Notes: generated by a model from the sequence alone, not told the origin. A stretch of DNA of 33,861 bases from JAZRUF01 sp045636205 (GCA_045636205.1 JAZTXE010000080.1:1-33861); one strand, 5' to 3'; shown: positions 16,695 through 25,478, counted from the first letter of the stretch. Numbers and translations are program-made.

Positions 16695-16732
16695 TCGTTA
16701 TATATAAAAACTAAAGAAATACTTTTTCTGTT

Positions 16733-19429
16733 TTATTTTTTAATCTCTACGCGGGGGATTTCCATTTGCCCTTGAGGATATGCAAACTCAAGCTTTGATT
16801 CCAACTGACCAACAGATATGTCGCGATAAAGAATTTGCTTTTGACCCATTGTCCCCTTTGCGGTCACGCCATCCGCGCTTACACCGTTAATTTTAATATC
16901 CACCTGAATTTGCGCACTTGCAAGCTCATCTGATGAATATGTTATGCATACAAGGCATCTGCCCGCCTGCGACAGTGGAAGTTCATCACCGCTCTCCACA
17001 TTTTCAAATACGTCTGATACCTTAAGGCTATCCATATCCTCGGTAAGTGATTTCATCATCATGCCGCCGTTTTCGATAAAACGTTCAAAGGCATGTGTGC
17101 TCATCAAGTAACGGAGTATATTTTTAGTGTTGCGTTGGAGTTGAGAGAGGGTTATTCTTCCCTTTTCAAATGCGCGTTTTAAATCATCCTCATACGTAAT
17201 CGCGTCCGGCGTAAGCATATACAAATCGTTCTGCGCTCTTACCATCTCACTGAGAATTACAAGTCCCTCATCGTCATAGCCGACCTTCGGCCACCAGTCG
17301 GACACTACCATTCCCTCATATCCCCACTCATCACGCAGTATTGTCGTGTTAAGCATATAGTCATTTACGGTAGAGCGTCCGTTAATTTTATTGTATGATG
17401 TCATAAGCGTGGTAGCTCCGCCTTCTTTGACCGCGTACTCAAACGCTTTTAAATATATCTCGCGCAAAGCGCGCTGTGATACAACTGAATCGCCGCCGAG
17501 ACGTCCGAATTCCTGAGAATTCGCCGCAAAGTGCTTGACGGTAGCCGAGTTTCCATACGCACCGATTCCCCTGATAAATGCCGCGGCAAGTTTTCCGGTA
17601 AGATGCGGGTCCTCGGAAAAATATTCGAAATTTCTGCCGTTTAACGGAGAGCGATGAATATTTATTCCGGGCGACAAAATCGCGTCCGCCTGATGAGTGC
17701 AAAGTTCTATACTCAGTGCCTCGCCAATCTCGCGCATAAGTTCTTCATCCCACGTGCATGCAAGCGCAGTACCTATAGGTATGGCGGTGGCTTTTTCGCC
17801 ACTGTCAATGCGTATGCCGGACGGACCGTCATGCATAGCTGCAGCGGGTATACCAAACGCACTCAGGCGTGAGCTCAATCCGCCCAAAGCGCCGGTGCTT
17901 CCGGGTCGGACCTTGGGTGAGCGCATCCCCTCGCCTTTGACGAGGAGCATAAGGAGCTCAGGCTCAAGCTGGGCGACAAACTCATCAAGCGTATTTTTAC
18001 CGTCCTTGACATCCTTTAACTTTATACCGCAATCGCCGGCATACGCAATTCCCGCAGGCAGCTCACTTTCTATCTTTTCATCGTAGCAAACAGTAGCGGT
18101 TGCAACCCGACGAAATGCAGGCATAAGCCTTCCGCCTTGCTCTGTTGGGTACATTACATCAAAACGCTCGCTCGGTGCAAGAGCTTCGGAAAGCTCTTTT
18201 GTAACTGTGCAGACTTTTATTTCATATGCGTACACTTTCTTTGCGCTATGGGCATCTCCGCCGAGGTATATGCCGTATTCCCCTGCCTCGAGAATATAGC
18301 AATTTTTGTTTCCGGTCACACCGCTGTCATCATACGCAGACATGGCGGATATATCAAACTCTAAGCGCACTGTTTCACATTCGCCCGGAGCGATAATTCC
18401 GGTTTTCGCAAAGCATATGAGCTCACGCACACTTTTCCCCAGCTCTCCTTGTGGCGCGGAGAAGTACACAGAAACCACTTCTTTTCCTGCACGCACTCCG
18501 GTGTTTTTAACGCAAGCGTCAATCATGATTTGCCCCTCTTTAACTTGCACATGCTGCGCGCAAATGTCAAACGAGGTATAGGAAAGACCGAAACCGAATG
18601 GGTAGCGCACCCTCTCGCGAGCAAAGGTTTCAAAGTATCTGTAGCCTACATATATATCTTCTTTATAAACATTGCGTTCGGGATGACCGAAGTTTTCAGT
18701 TGAGGGATAGTCGGAAATATGGTGTGCAATTGTGTCTGTAAGTTTACCGCACGGTGAAACATCGCCGCAGAGCACGTCCGCCACCGCTCGCCCGCCTTCC
18801 TGACCGCCCTGCCATACATACATAACGGATTTTACATTATACTTTTCCACCCAACTCATATCGATAATATTGCCGGTGTTTAAAAGAACAACCGTCTTTT
18901 CAAAATGCGTGCTGACAGCTTCAAGCAGAGCTTCCTCACTGTCACTTAAATACCAACTGCCTTTTTCAGGCGCATTGTCGCGGTTCTCGCCCGCAGTACG
19001 ACCTATGACTATTACGGCGACATCGCTTACTTCACGTGCTCGTCTTAGCGTTTCATTATCCGGTACATACTCGGTCTGTGACCACGGTATGCTATCCCAC
19101 GCAGAAGTTGTAGCCGGAGGATTTTCCGCAATCCAGCTTTTGTACACCTGACAAAGCTCATGGTTTATCTTTATCCTGCCGTTTTCCATGATGCCATCTA
19201 AGATATTTATTTGGTACGGCACGTTTACCTGTCCGCCTGAGCCTATCCCGCTTTTGTAATACTCTATCTGACATCTGCCAAAAAGAGAGACACCTGTTTG
19301 CTCGTCAAACGGCAAAATCCCCGTGTCATTTTTCAAAAGCACGCATCCTTCAGCTGCAGCGCGGCGCGATAGCGCTGCCAGCTCGGGGTAGGGCTCGGAT
19401 TTTAAATTTTTCCAATCCACCTTGTTCAT
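16733..19429 (-). CDS. Family GH3 glycoside hydrolase with reversed domain order
   Basis: An 898-residue, apparently cytosolic glycosidase (no signal peptide), most likely a beta-glucosidase or beta-xylosidase acting on imported oligosaccharides. The usual order is turned round. The GH3_C alpha/beta sandwich comes first (about 15-260; GENRD near 148-151 probably has the acid/base E148), then YPFGFGLSYTSF (277-288) and a fibronectin-III-like domain (about 300-405). The catalytic TIM barrel is last (about 485-780) with HDGPSGIR, HRSPLNGRNFEYFSEDP, KHFAANSQE and the nucleophile D711 in VVSDWW. Such permuted GH3 enzymes are known from rumen and gut Firmicutes. The final 100 residues form an uncharacterised tail. 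It has its own consensus promoter. Confidence 0.9.
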   Translation of the reverse strand: MNKVDWKNLKSEPYPELAALSRRAAAEGCVLLKNDTGILPFDEQTGVSLFGRCQIEYYKSGIGSGGQVNVPYQINILDGIMENGRIKINHELCQVYKSWIAENPPATTSAWDSIPWSQTEYVPDNETLRRAREVSDVAVIVIGRTAGENRDNAPEKGSWYLSDSEEALLEAVSTHFEKTVVLLNTGNIIDMSWVEKYNVKSVMYVWQGGQEGGRAVADVLCGDVSPCGKLTDTIAHHISDYPSTENFGHPERNVYKEDIYVGYRYFETFARERVRYPFGFGLSYTSFDICAQHVQVKEGQIMIDACVKNTGVRAGKEVVSVYFSAPQGELGKSVRELICFAKTGIIAPGECETVRLEFDISAMSAYDDSGVTGNKNCYILEAGEYGIYLGGDAHSAKKVYAYEIKVCTVTKELSEALAPSERFDVMYPTEQGGRLMPAFRRVATATVCYDEKIESELPAGIAYAGDCGIKLKDVKDGKNTLDEFVAQLEPELLMLLVKGEGMRSPKVRPGSTGALGGLSSRLSAFGIPAAAMHDGPSGIRIDSGEKATAIPIGTALACTWDEELMREIGEALSIELCTHQADAILSPGINIHRSPLNGRNFEYFSEDPHLTGKLAAAFIRGIGAYGNSATVKHFAANSQEFGRLGGDSVVSQRALREIYLKAFEYAVKEGGATTLMTSYNKINGRSTVNDYMLNTTILRDEWGYEGMVVSDWWPKVGYDDEGLVILSEMVRAQNDLYMLTPDAITYEDDLKRAFEKGRITLSQLQRNTKNILRYLMSTHAFERFIENGGMMMKSLTEDMDSLKVSDVFENVESGDELPLSQAGRCLVCITYSSDELASAQIQVDIKINGVSADGVTAKGTMGQKQILYRDISVGQLESKLEFAYPQGQMEIPRVEIKK

Positions 19430-19457
19430 ACTACTGCTCCCGAACTTGTTTTTACAA

Positions 19458-19486
19458 ATTATAATTGATGCATTTTAAAATGTCAA
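19458..19486 (-). promoter_or_regulatory. Consensus promoter of the GH3 gene
   Basis: Exact -35 TTGACA (19481-19486), 17-base spacer, exact -10 TATAAT (19458-19463). The spacer includes the palindrome CATTTTAAAATG. A match this perfect usually needs a repressor for control (inference). Confidence 0.9.
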
Positions 19487-19547
19487 TAAATCGTGCAATT
19501 CAGGCTAAAATAGGACAAAATTAAGTCAATTTAGTGTTATTTTAAGA

Positions 19548-19561
19548 GTGAGAATTCTCAC
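19548..19561. repeat. Perfect 14-bp palindrome upstream of the GH3 promoter
   Basis: GTGAGAATTCTCAC reads the same on both strands. It lies about 60 bases upstream of the GH3 -35 and just after the tRNA terminator. The GTGAG...CTCAC arms resemble LacI-family operators. Regulatory use is inferred only. Confidence 0.5.
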
Positions 19562-19572
19562 AAATCACCAAA

Positions 19573-19603
19573 CAAAAAACACACCAACTGTAGGTTGGTG
19601 TGT
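19573..19603 (-). terminator. Intrinsic terminator after tRNA-Ala
   Basis: Stem ACACACCAAC/GTTGGTGTGT (19579-19588 with 19594-19603) with a 5-base loop and T-runs on either strand. It can end transcripts in both directions. Confidence 0.88.
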
Positions 19604-19611
19604 TTTTTGTT

Positions 19612-19687
19612 TGGTGGAGACGGTGGGGATCGAACCCTTGACCTCTGCGTTGCGAACGCAGCGCTCTCCCAGCTGAGCTACGCCCCC
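19612..19687 (-). tRNA. tRNA-Ala (anticodon CGC)
   Basis: A 76-nt tRNA with encoded CCA (19612-19614). The acceptor stem GGGGGCG/CGTCTCC includes G3-U70, the alanine identity pair, plus a second G-U at 5-68. The D arm begins TAGCTCAGCTGGGAGAGC. The anticodon stem CTGCG/CGCAG encloses loop TTCGCAA with anticodon CGC, reading GCG. The T arm contains GGTTCGATCC. A single tRNA gene. Confidence 0.95.
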
Positions 19688-19717
19688 ACGTATATTTAAT
19701 ATACAATGCACCTTTTT

Positions 19718-19757
19718 CTTAGAGTATAATTATACTCTAAGATTCAAAAAAAGTAAA
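19718..19757 (-). promoter_or_regulatory. Putative tRNA-Ala promoter with -10 inside a 24-bp palindrome
   Basis: A perfect 24-bp palindrome spans 19718-19741, with arms CTTAGAGTATAA and its complement. It contains -10 TATAAT (19729-19734), 17 bases from -35 TTTACT (19752-19757). A second inverted repeat, GTATATT/AATATAC (19690-19704), sits next to the tRNA 5' end. No gene reads away on the other strand. Confidence 0.55.
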
Positions 19758-19814
19758 GTGTAAATTTCAATTTTTACTTATTTTACGTGCCTCAGTTTGC
19801 CATTACTAATATGC

Positions 19815-19855
19815 AAAAACCGCGCGAGTGCAGATATTTGCATTCCGTGCGGTTT
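19815..19855 (-). terminator. Intrinsic terminator after the CarD-like gene
   Basis: Minus-strand stem AAACCGC...TGCA paired with TGCA...GCGGTTT, ending in TTTTT. It starts about 10 bases after the stop. Confidence 0.8.
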
Positions 19856-19865
19856 GAATTTTTTA

Positions 19866-20375
19866 TTAGATTCCAAGTTTTTTGCGGATATATTCACCGA
19901 CTTTTGATTCAGGTATGCCGAGAGACCAGCTCATCTCCTCGCTTATCATTTTTTCGACAGACTGGAGAAGAGCCTCATCACATGCCCAAAGCTTACGGCC
20001 TGCGGCTTCCTTCTCTTTCTTGGCATTATATATGCAATGCGCGAGGAGCAGGATTTGATGAGGGTCACCACCGTTTATGATAGCGCGAAAAGCGTCATTA
20101 CGCTGCTTTTTATCCTCTACCCAGTCTATGCTCTTATCTTTTGCCGAATCGAGCACTGCATCAATCTCCTCTTTTGTCATGACTCTACGCATTTTGGAGA
20201 TAAGGACAGGTGAATCTATCGGAACAAAAAAGGTGGCATTCTTATCGCGCAGCGGTGAAAGGATATAATACTCGCGCTCGTCTGACCTGTCAAACTTCAT
20301 ATTTCTTATTTCGGTTATGCGGCAAATACCGTTTTTTCCATAGCTTACAACATCGTCTATATTATATGTGCTCAC
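19866..20375 (-). CDS. CarD-like (CarD/CdnL/TRCF domain) transcription regulator
   Basis: A 169-residue soluble protein. Residues about 3-60 form the CarD/TRCF RNA-polymerase-interacting domain (DDVVSYGKNGICRITEI, then FFVPID), which binds the beta subunit lobe. The remaining helical part (about 65-169) would contact promoter DNA and stabilise open complexes, as in mycobacterial CarD. The start is GTG at 20375 behind a GGGGGTG ribosome site. Single-gene unit with a strong promoter and its own terminator. The targets are not known from sequence. Confidence 0.85.
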   Translation of the reverse strand: MSTYNIDDVVSYGKNGICRITEIRNMKFDRSDEREYYILSPLRDKNATFFVPIDSPVLISKMRRVMTKEEIDAVLDSAKDKSIDWVEDKKQRNDAFRAIINGGDPHQILLLAHCIYNAKKEKEAAGRKLWACDEALLQSVEKMISEEMSWSLGIPESKVGEYIRKKLGI

Positions 20376-20400
20376 AGCAGCACACCCCCTATTCGATTAT

Positions 20401-20429
20401 ATTATACTAACTTTTAACAAACATTTCAA
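20401..20429 (-). promoter_or_regulatory. Promoter of the CarD-like gene
   Basis: -35 TTGAAA (20424-20429), 17-base spacer, -10 TATAAT (20401-20406). Confidence 0.8.
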
Positions 20430-20499
20430 AGGGTATTTTTAACAAAAATAATTTTTTTTACATTTTTTATTACAGTCGTATAACATATTTGTATATTGT

Positions 20500-20528
20500 T
20501 TGACTTTTTTTCTTTGAGATGTTATCAT
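20500..20528 (+). promoter_or_regulatory. Promoter of the lipoprotein gene
   Basis: -35 TTGACT (20500-20505), 17-base spacer, -10 TATCAT (20523-20528). Confidence 0.7.
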
Positions 20529-20598
20529 GTATTCACGGAACAAAAGAAATATTTTTTCGTCTGAAGAAATGCAAATCAATTACAAAGGAGAATTTTTT

Positions 20599-21387
20599 AT
20601 GAAACGTTTAATTGCATCTGTTTTAGCCGCTGCAATGCTTATTGCTCTTTGCGCATGCGGTGCCAAGGACGAGGTCGATACTCAGGTTGACGCTGAAGTT
20701 GAAAACGAAGAGCTTGAACTCGTAGGTGACGAGGACAACGCAGAGGTTGAAGTTGAGACCGAGGCTGACGTTGACACATCAGCAGGTGAAACCGCAGAGG
20801 ATACCAAGGCTCCGAGCAAAGGTGATAACAAACCCGCTGCTGATAAAAAACCGCAGTCAAACGGCGGTGGACTCAAGGTTGAGTCAGGCGAGAACATTGT
20901 CATTGAGGGTGAGATGCTCGAGATAACTCCGGTTGAGCCGTCAAAGCCTCAGGAAAGCAAACCGCAAGAAAGCACTCCGGCAGCTTCCACGGTAGGCGGT
21001 AAGCTTCAGGCAGCGTTTAAGGCAGAGGTTTCGGCAAACGCTTCCATTTCCGCACAGGCTTTGGCTGACAAGCTTTTAGCAAATGAGGTTATCAAGTTTT
21101 CAGGCGGTGCTATGCCGGTTGAGCCGGGTATGCTTACCGGGTTTGACAATGCGGAAATTAAAGGTTTTTCCGAGGGTGTTATGTTTGCTCCGATGATAGG
21201 CTCAATTCCGTTTGTCGGCTACGTATTTACGTTAGATGCCGGAACCGATGCTGCGGCATTCGTTTCCACACTCAAGGCAAACGCAAATCCGCGTTGGAAC
21301 ATTTGCACTGAAGCTGAGGAGACTGTAGCGCTCAACGTGGGTAACAAGGTATTCTTTGTCATGTGCCCGAAGGACATGAGCGAATAA
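20599..21387 (+). CDS. Acidic lipoprotein of unknown function
   Basis: A 262-residue lipoprotein. The start is ATG at 20599, preceded by AAAGGAG, and it opens with a signal sequence and lipobox LCAC (lipidated C20). A long acidic then Pro/Ser/Lys-rich linker (about 25-135) carries a compact domain away from the membrane (about 137-262). The domain includes GVMFAPMIGSIPFVGYVF and ends NVGNKVFFVMCPKDMSE. I do not recognise it with certainty; DUF4358-type lipoproteins are a possibility because they occur beside MBOAT and DHHW genes. The next genes (MBOAT, DHHW) suggest a part in surface-polymer acylation, but a separate role is possible. Confidence 0.75.
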   Translation: MKRLIASVLAAAMLIALCACGAKDEVDTQVDAEVENEELELVGDEDNAEVEVETEADVDTSAGETAEDTKAPSKGDNKPAADKKPQSNGGGLKVESGENIVIEGEMLEITPVEPSKPQESKPQESTPAASTVGGKLQAAFKAEVSANASISAQALADKLLANEVIKFSGGAMPVEPGMLTGFDNAEIKGFSEGVMFAPMIGSIPFVGYVFTLDAGTDAAAFVSTLKANANPRWNICTEAEETVALNVGNKVFFVMCPKDMSE

Positions 21388-21410
21388 GAAAAACCATTAA
21401 TGTAAACACT

Positions 21411-21439
21411 AACGGCGCGGGAAAATATTCCGCGCCGTA
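21411..21439 (+). terminator. GC-rich hairpin after the lipoprotein gene
   Basis: Stem ACGGCGCGG/CCGCGCCGT (21412-21420 with 21430-21438). No good T-run follows, so it may be a leaky terminator or mRNA-stability hairpin ahead of the acyltransferase gene. Confidence 0.5.
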
Positions 21440-21473
21440 GTTATTGTATAAATGACATTGGAGAAAATGTGAC

Positions 21474-22859
21474 ATGGTATTTTCAAGCTTAACATTTCTT
21501 TTCTACTTCCTGCCCGCAGCACTTATTTTATATACGCTCACGCCAAAGAAGTTGAAAAACTTTACGCTTCTTGTCATAAGTCTTATTTTCTATGCATGGG
21601 GCGAGCCGAGGTATGTGGTTATAATGCTTGCATCGGTTACTGCGGGATATATTTTTGCACTGCTGTGTGAAAAGGCGCGCAGTTGCGTGATGCGTCGGGT
21701 ATGGCTCGGGTGCGCAGTCGTGGTCACGCTCGGCTTTTTGATATATTTTAAGTATGCGGATTTCTTTATAGAAAACTTTGCGGCGGTGACCGGGCTTTCT
21801 ATCCCGCTTTTAGGTGTTACGCTGCCTATCGGCATAAGTTTTTATACATTCCAGATTCTAAGTTATGTGATTGACGTATACCGCGGTACTCCCGCACAAA
21901 AAAATCCAATAAGTTTGGCGGCATATATTTCGCTTTTTCCGCAGCTCATTGCAGGTCCTATCGTGCGTTATTCGGACATTGCAGAACAGATGCACGAGCG
22001 TTCGCACTCATTCGAAAAAACCGCGGAAGGAATACGCAGATTTGTTTTAGGTCTTTCAAAAAAGGTACTTATTGCAAACACACTGGGTGAGCTCTGCAGT
22101 GTTTACGTGGCATCGGGCGAAAAATCCGTACTTTTTGCTTGGCTGTATGCAATAGCGTATGCGTTGCAGATTTACTTTGATTTTTCGGGTTATTCGGACA
22201 TGGCGATAGGCTTGGGGAAAATGCTCGGCTTTGATTTTCTTGAAAATTTCAATTATCCGTATATTTCAAAAAGCATAACCGAGTTTTGGCGCAGGTGGCA
22301 TATTTCGCTCGGCACCTGGTTCAGGGACTATGTTTATATCCCGCTCGGTGGGAACCGCGTCGGTCGCATAAAACACCTCCGCAATATAATAATTGTATGG
22401 CTGCTCACCGGCTTCTGGCACGGTGCGGAATGGAATTTTATTCTGTGGGGTGCACTGTTTGCGGTTTTATTGGTCTCAGAAAAGTTATACTTAGGCAAAT
22501 ATTTAGCTAAAACAAAGATTATATGCCGTGTCTATGTACTGTTTTTCATCTTGATAAGCTTTGTAATTTTTGCATCACCGAATGTGGCAGCAATTTCCGG
22601 GCATCTTTCTGCAATGTTCGGCGCAAGCGGATTGCCTGCAAGCACGGCTGAATTTGTTTATTATATTAAATCATACGGCATTACACTTGCACTCGCGATA
22701 ATCGGAGCTACCCCCATGCCTGCGCGGATTGTCGGCAAAATTAGAGATAGTAAGATAATGTGGGTTTTAGAGCCGGCAATTCTTTTGCTGCTTCTTGCAA
22801 TATGCGCGGCATACTTAATTGATGGGTCTTTCAATCCGTTTTTGTATTTCAGATTTTAA
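21474..22859 (+). CDS. MBOAT-family O-acyltransferase (AlgI/DltB-like)
   Basis: A 461-residue polytopic membrane protein that moves acetyl (or other acyl) groups across the membrane for attachment to surface polysaccharide. Landmarks are IGISFYTFQILSYVIDVYRG (119-138), IAGPIVRYSDI, FDFSGYSDMAIGLGKMLGF, FWRRWHISLGTWFRDYVYIP (271-290) and GFWHGAEW with the catalytic-type histidine H316. Length fits AlgI-type members. It is followed at 21 bases by a DHHW/AlgX-like gene, the usual partner that completes acyl transfer outside the cell. The acylated polymer is not identifiable here. Confidence 0.93.
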   Translation: MVFSSLTFLFYFLPAALILYTLTPKKLKNFTLLVISLIFYAWGEPRYVVIMLASVTAGYIFALLCEKARSCVMRRVWLGCAVVVTLGFLIYFKYADFFIENFAAVTGLSIPLLGVTLPIGISFYTFQILSYVIDVYRGTPAQKNPISLAAYISLFPQLIAGPIVRYSDIAEQMHERSHSFEKTAEGIRRFVLGLSKKVLIANTLGELCSVYVASGEKSVLFAWLYAIAYALQIYFDFSGYSDMAIGLGKMLGFDFLENFNYPYISKSITEFWRRWHISLGTWFRDYVYIPLGGNRVGRIKHLRNIIIVWLLTGFWHGAEWNFILWGALFAVLLVSEKLYLGKYLAKTKIICRVYVLFFILISFVIFASPNVAAISGHLSAMFGASGLPASTAEFVYYIKSYGITLALAIIGATPMPARIVGKIRDSKIMWVLEPAILLLLLAICAAYLIDGSFNPFLYFRF

Positions 22860-22879
22860 CGCGGAGGCTGGAATTAGAT

Positions 22880-23965
22880 ATGAAGGCAAAAATAATTACG
22901 CTTTTTTTAGGCGCAGCACTGCTTATCACCTCGCTTGCCGCATGGTTTAAGCCGGTTGACGATTTCTCGGAATCCGAGCGCAGGGTGCTCAGCGCACTGC
23001 CGGAATTTAATCTTGATACGCTTGCGAATGGCGAGTTCATGACCTCGTTTGAAGGATACGCACTGGACCAATTCCCGATGCGCGACTTCTTCCGCGGTGT
23101 AAAAAGTGCGACCGCGCTGGGCATTTTCCGAAATATGGACAACAATGGGATTTATTTTAAAAATGGGCATATTTCAAAGCTTGAGTATCCTCTCAATATT
23201 CAAATGCTCGACCATGCAGCCGAGCGTTTTGGATATATTAAAAAGACATATTTAAGTGAAGAAAACAATATTTACTTCTCGATTATTCCGGACAAGGGGT
23301 ATTTTTTATCCGACGGAAGGCTTAAGCTTGACTATGATGCTTTAGTATCTTATATGCGCGAAAGGACACAGTATATGACGTATATTGACGTGTTTGACCT
23401 TTTGAGCATTGAAGATTATTACCGCACAGACAGCCACTGGCGGCAAGAGAAGATATTAAAAATAGCCGAGCGATTTGGTGACGCGATGGGCTTTGAGCTT
23501 AAGGAAAGATTTGAGGAAAGCACGGTTAAAACTCCGTTTTACGGCGTATACTCTGGCCAGGTTGCTCTGCCGGTCGAGCCGGACACGATTATGTATCTCA
23601 AAAGCCCCGGGCTCGACGGATGCACACTAATAAGCTATGATACAGGTACTCCGCAAGAAGTTCCGATATATGATGAAGTGGCAACTCTCGGACGTGACCC
23701 TTATGAGATGTTTATGTCCGGCGCGGATGCTCTTATGGTTCTTGAAAACCCGAACGCGCAGGTTAAGCGTGAGCTTGTAATGTTCCGTGACTCATTTGCA
23801 TCAAGCCTTGTTCCGCTCATGCATGAAGCATACTCAAAAATCACACTTGTGGATATACGCTATATTCAGCCGCAGATGTTAGGCAATTTCATAGATTTTT
23901 CGGATGCTGATGTACTGTTTATGTACAGCACAACACTTCTTAATAATAGCTTGGCATTTAAATAA
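22880..23965 (+). CDS. DHHW/AlgX-like SGNH-type acyltransfer partner
   Basis: A 361-residue membrane-anchored extracellular protein with one N-terminal hydrophobic helix (about 4-22). It resembles the DHHW and AlgX/AlgJ families, SGNH-hydrolase-like proteins that pass the acyl group from the MBOAT partner to the polymer. The DSHW motif (184-187) holds the likely catalytic Asp-His pair. MFRDSFASSL (301-310) carries the candidate serine S305. The N-terminus SESERRVLSALPEFN and the FxxYALDQFPMRDFF stretch are typical. The gene completes the 20599-23965 cassette. Confidence 0.85.
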   Translation: MKAKIITLFLGAALLITSLAAWFKPVDDFSESERRVLSALPEFNLDTLANGEFMTSFEGYALDQFPMRDFFRGVKSATALGIFRNMDNNGIYFKNGHISKLEYPLNIQMLDHAAERFGYIKKTYLSEENNIYFSIIPDKGYFLSDGRLKLDYDALVSYMRERTQYMTYIDVFDLLSIEDYYRTDSHWRQEKILKIAERFGDAMGFELKERFEESTVKTPFYGVYSGQVALPVEPDTIMYLKSPGLDGCTLISYDTGTPQEVPIYDEVATLGRDPYEMFMSGADALMVLENPNAQVKRELVMFRDSFASSLVPLMHEAYSKITLVDIRYIQPQMLGNFIDFSDADVLFMYSTTLLNNSLAFK

Positions 23966-23978
23966 CGACAAAAGGAGA

Positions 23979-24000
23979 GGGAGCCGAACAATCGGCTCCC
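23979..24000. terminator. Hairpin between convergent DHHW and gdhA genes
   Basis: Perfect 9-bp stem GGGAGCCGA/TCGGCTCCC (23979-23987 with 23992-24000), loop ACAA. On the minus strand it is followed by TCTCCTTTT, so it could end gdhA; support on the plus strand is weaker. Confidence 0.6.
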
Positions 24001-24054
24001 TTAAAAAAATGAAGAAGATATTTAAAGACCCCATCAGGGTAACTTTAACAAAAA

Positions 24055-25404
24055 TTAATAGCTAACACCGTGGGAGAGCATAGCGTCTGCCACCTTGTTA
24101 AATCCTGCAATGTTAGCACCCATTACAAGGTTTCCCGCATAGCCGTATTCCTTTGCGGCGTTGGCGGAGTTCATGTATATATTTATCATTATTTCGCGCA
24201 AGCGGCTTTCGACTTTCTCATAATGCCATGCATAGCGCATACTATTTTGCGCCATTTCAAGTGCCGATGTTGCAACGCCGCCGGCATTTGCCGCTTTTGC
24301 AGGTCCGTAAAGCAGACCATTGCCCATAATCTCACGTATAGCATCCGGTGTAGATGGCATATTAGCGCCTTCAGATACGCAGAAGCATCCGTTTTTAACA
24401 AGCGTTTTTGCACTCTCTTCATCCAGTTCATTCTGCGTTGCACACGGCAGAGCAATGTCGCACGGAATATTCCAGATTCCGCGGCATCCCTCATGGTATG
24501 AAGAGCCGGGAACTAATTTCTCGTACTCGGAAATACGCCCGCGACGACCTTCCTTAATCTCGCGTACAACTTCCAGCTTTATACCCTCAGGGTCGTAAAT
24601 GTAGCCGTTAGAATCGCTCATTGCAATTACATTAGCACCCATCTGGCGCGCTTTGTCATGCGCGAAAATCGCAACATTTCCGGAGCCGGACACTATTACG
24701 CGCTGACCTTCAAACGATTTGCCCGCATCTCGCAGCATTTCGTTTGTAAAATAGCACAAACCGTAGCCTGTAGCCTCCGGGCGCACCAAAGAGCCACCGT
24801 AGGTTTCCCCCTTACCGGTAATAGCTCCGGTAAACTCATTTCTCAAGCGCTTATATTGACCGTACAGGTAACCGATTTCGCGGCTTCCTACGCCGATATC
24901 TCCTGCCGGAACGTCCGTATCCGCACCAATATGCTTTGATAATTCAGTCATGAAGCTTTGGCAGAAGCGCATGATTTCCATATCACTTTTACCCTTCGGG
25001 TCAAAGTCCGCGCCGCCTTTAGCTCCGCCGATTGGCAGACCTGTAAGCGAGTTTTTAAATATCTGCTCAAAGCCCAAGAACTTAATAACCGATGCGTTTA
25101 CTGACGGATGGAAGCGAAGACCGCCTTTATACGGACCAATTGCCGAGTTAAACTGCACGCGGTAACCGCGGTTTACACGTACTCTGTTTTTATCATCCAC
25201 CCACGACACTCTGAATGCTATCATGCGCTCAGGTTCCACTATTCGCTCGACGATGCCGAGTTCACGCAATTCGCTTCTACGCTCTATAACCGGCTCTATT
25301 GAGGACAGGACCTCTGCAACCGCCTGCTGAAATTCTGCCTCTGCAGGATTACGGCGAACTACGGTTTCAAAAACTTTTGCAGAATATTCGTTGCTAAATT
25401 TCAT
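24055..25404 (-). CDS. gdhA: NADP-type glutamate dehydrogenase
   Basis: A full-length 449-residue hexameric-type cytosolic enzyme that forms glutamate from 2-oxoglutarate, ammonia and NAD(P)H. NSAIGPYKGGLRFHPSVN binds substrate. GLPIGGAKGGADFDPKGKS carries the catalytic lysine K129. SGSGNVAIFAHDKARQMG is the dinucleotide-binding loop. The C-terminus SANAAKEYGYAGNLVMGANI is typical. Length and sequence match the Clostridium/E. coli GdhA class. NADP preference is the usual assignment, not proven here. It is transcribed alone from a perfect promoter, divergent from the TM2 gene. Confidence 0.96.
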   Translation of the reverse strand: MKFSNEYSAKVFETVVRRNPAEAEFQQAVAEVLSSIEPVIERRSELRELGIVERIVEPERMIAFRVSWVDDKNRVRVNRGYRVQFNSAIGPYKGGLRFHPSVNASVIKFLGFEQIFKNSLTGLPIGGAKGGADFDPKGKSDMEIMRFCQSFMTELSKHIGADTDVPAGDIGVGSREIGYLYGQYKRLRNEFTGAITGKGETYGGSLVRPEATGYGLCYFTNEMLRDAGKSFEGQRVIVSGSGNVAIFAHDKARQMGANVIAMSDSNGYIYDPEGIKLEVVREIKEGRRGRISEYEKLVPGSSYHEGCRGIWNIPCDIALPCATQNELDEESAKTLVKNGCFCVSEGANMPSTPDAIREIMGNGLLYGPAKAANAGGVATSALEMAQNSMRYAWHYEKVESRLREIMINIYMNSANAAKEYGYAGNLVMGANIAGFNKVADAMLSHGVSY

Positions 25405-25478
25405 TTATGCTTGGTCTCCCTTGCGTAAAACGCATTGATTTTGCTGACTTTATACATTAAAACCAGCAACCGTATATT

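Noticed and set aside
16695..16732. Terminator of the GH3 gene
   Set aside because: Only a weak AGAAA/TTTCT pairing is visible; it is not good enough to call.
20639..20903. Two minus-strand frames across the lipoprotein linker
   Set aside because: Low-complexity shadows created by the acidic repeat codons.
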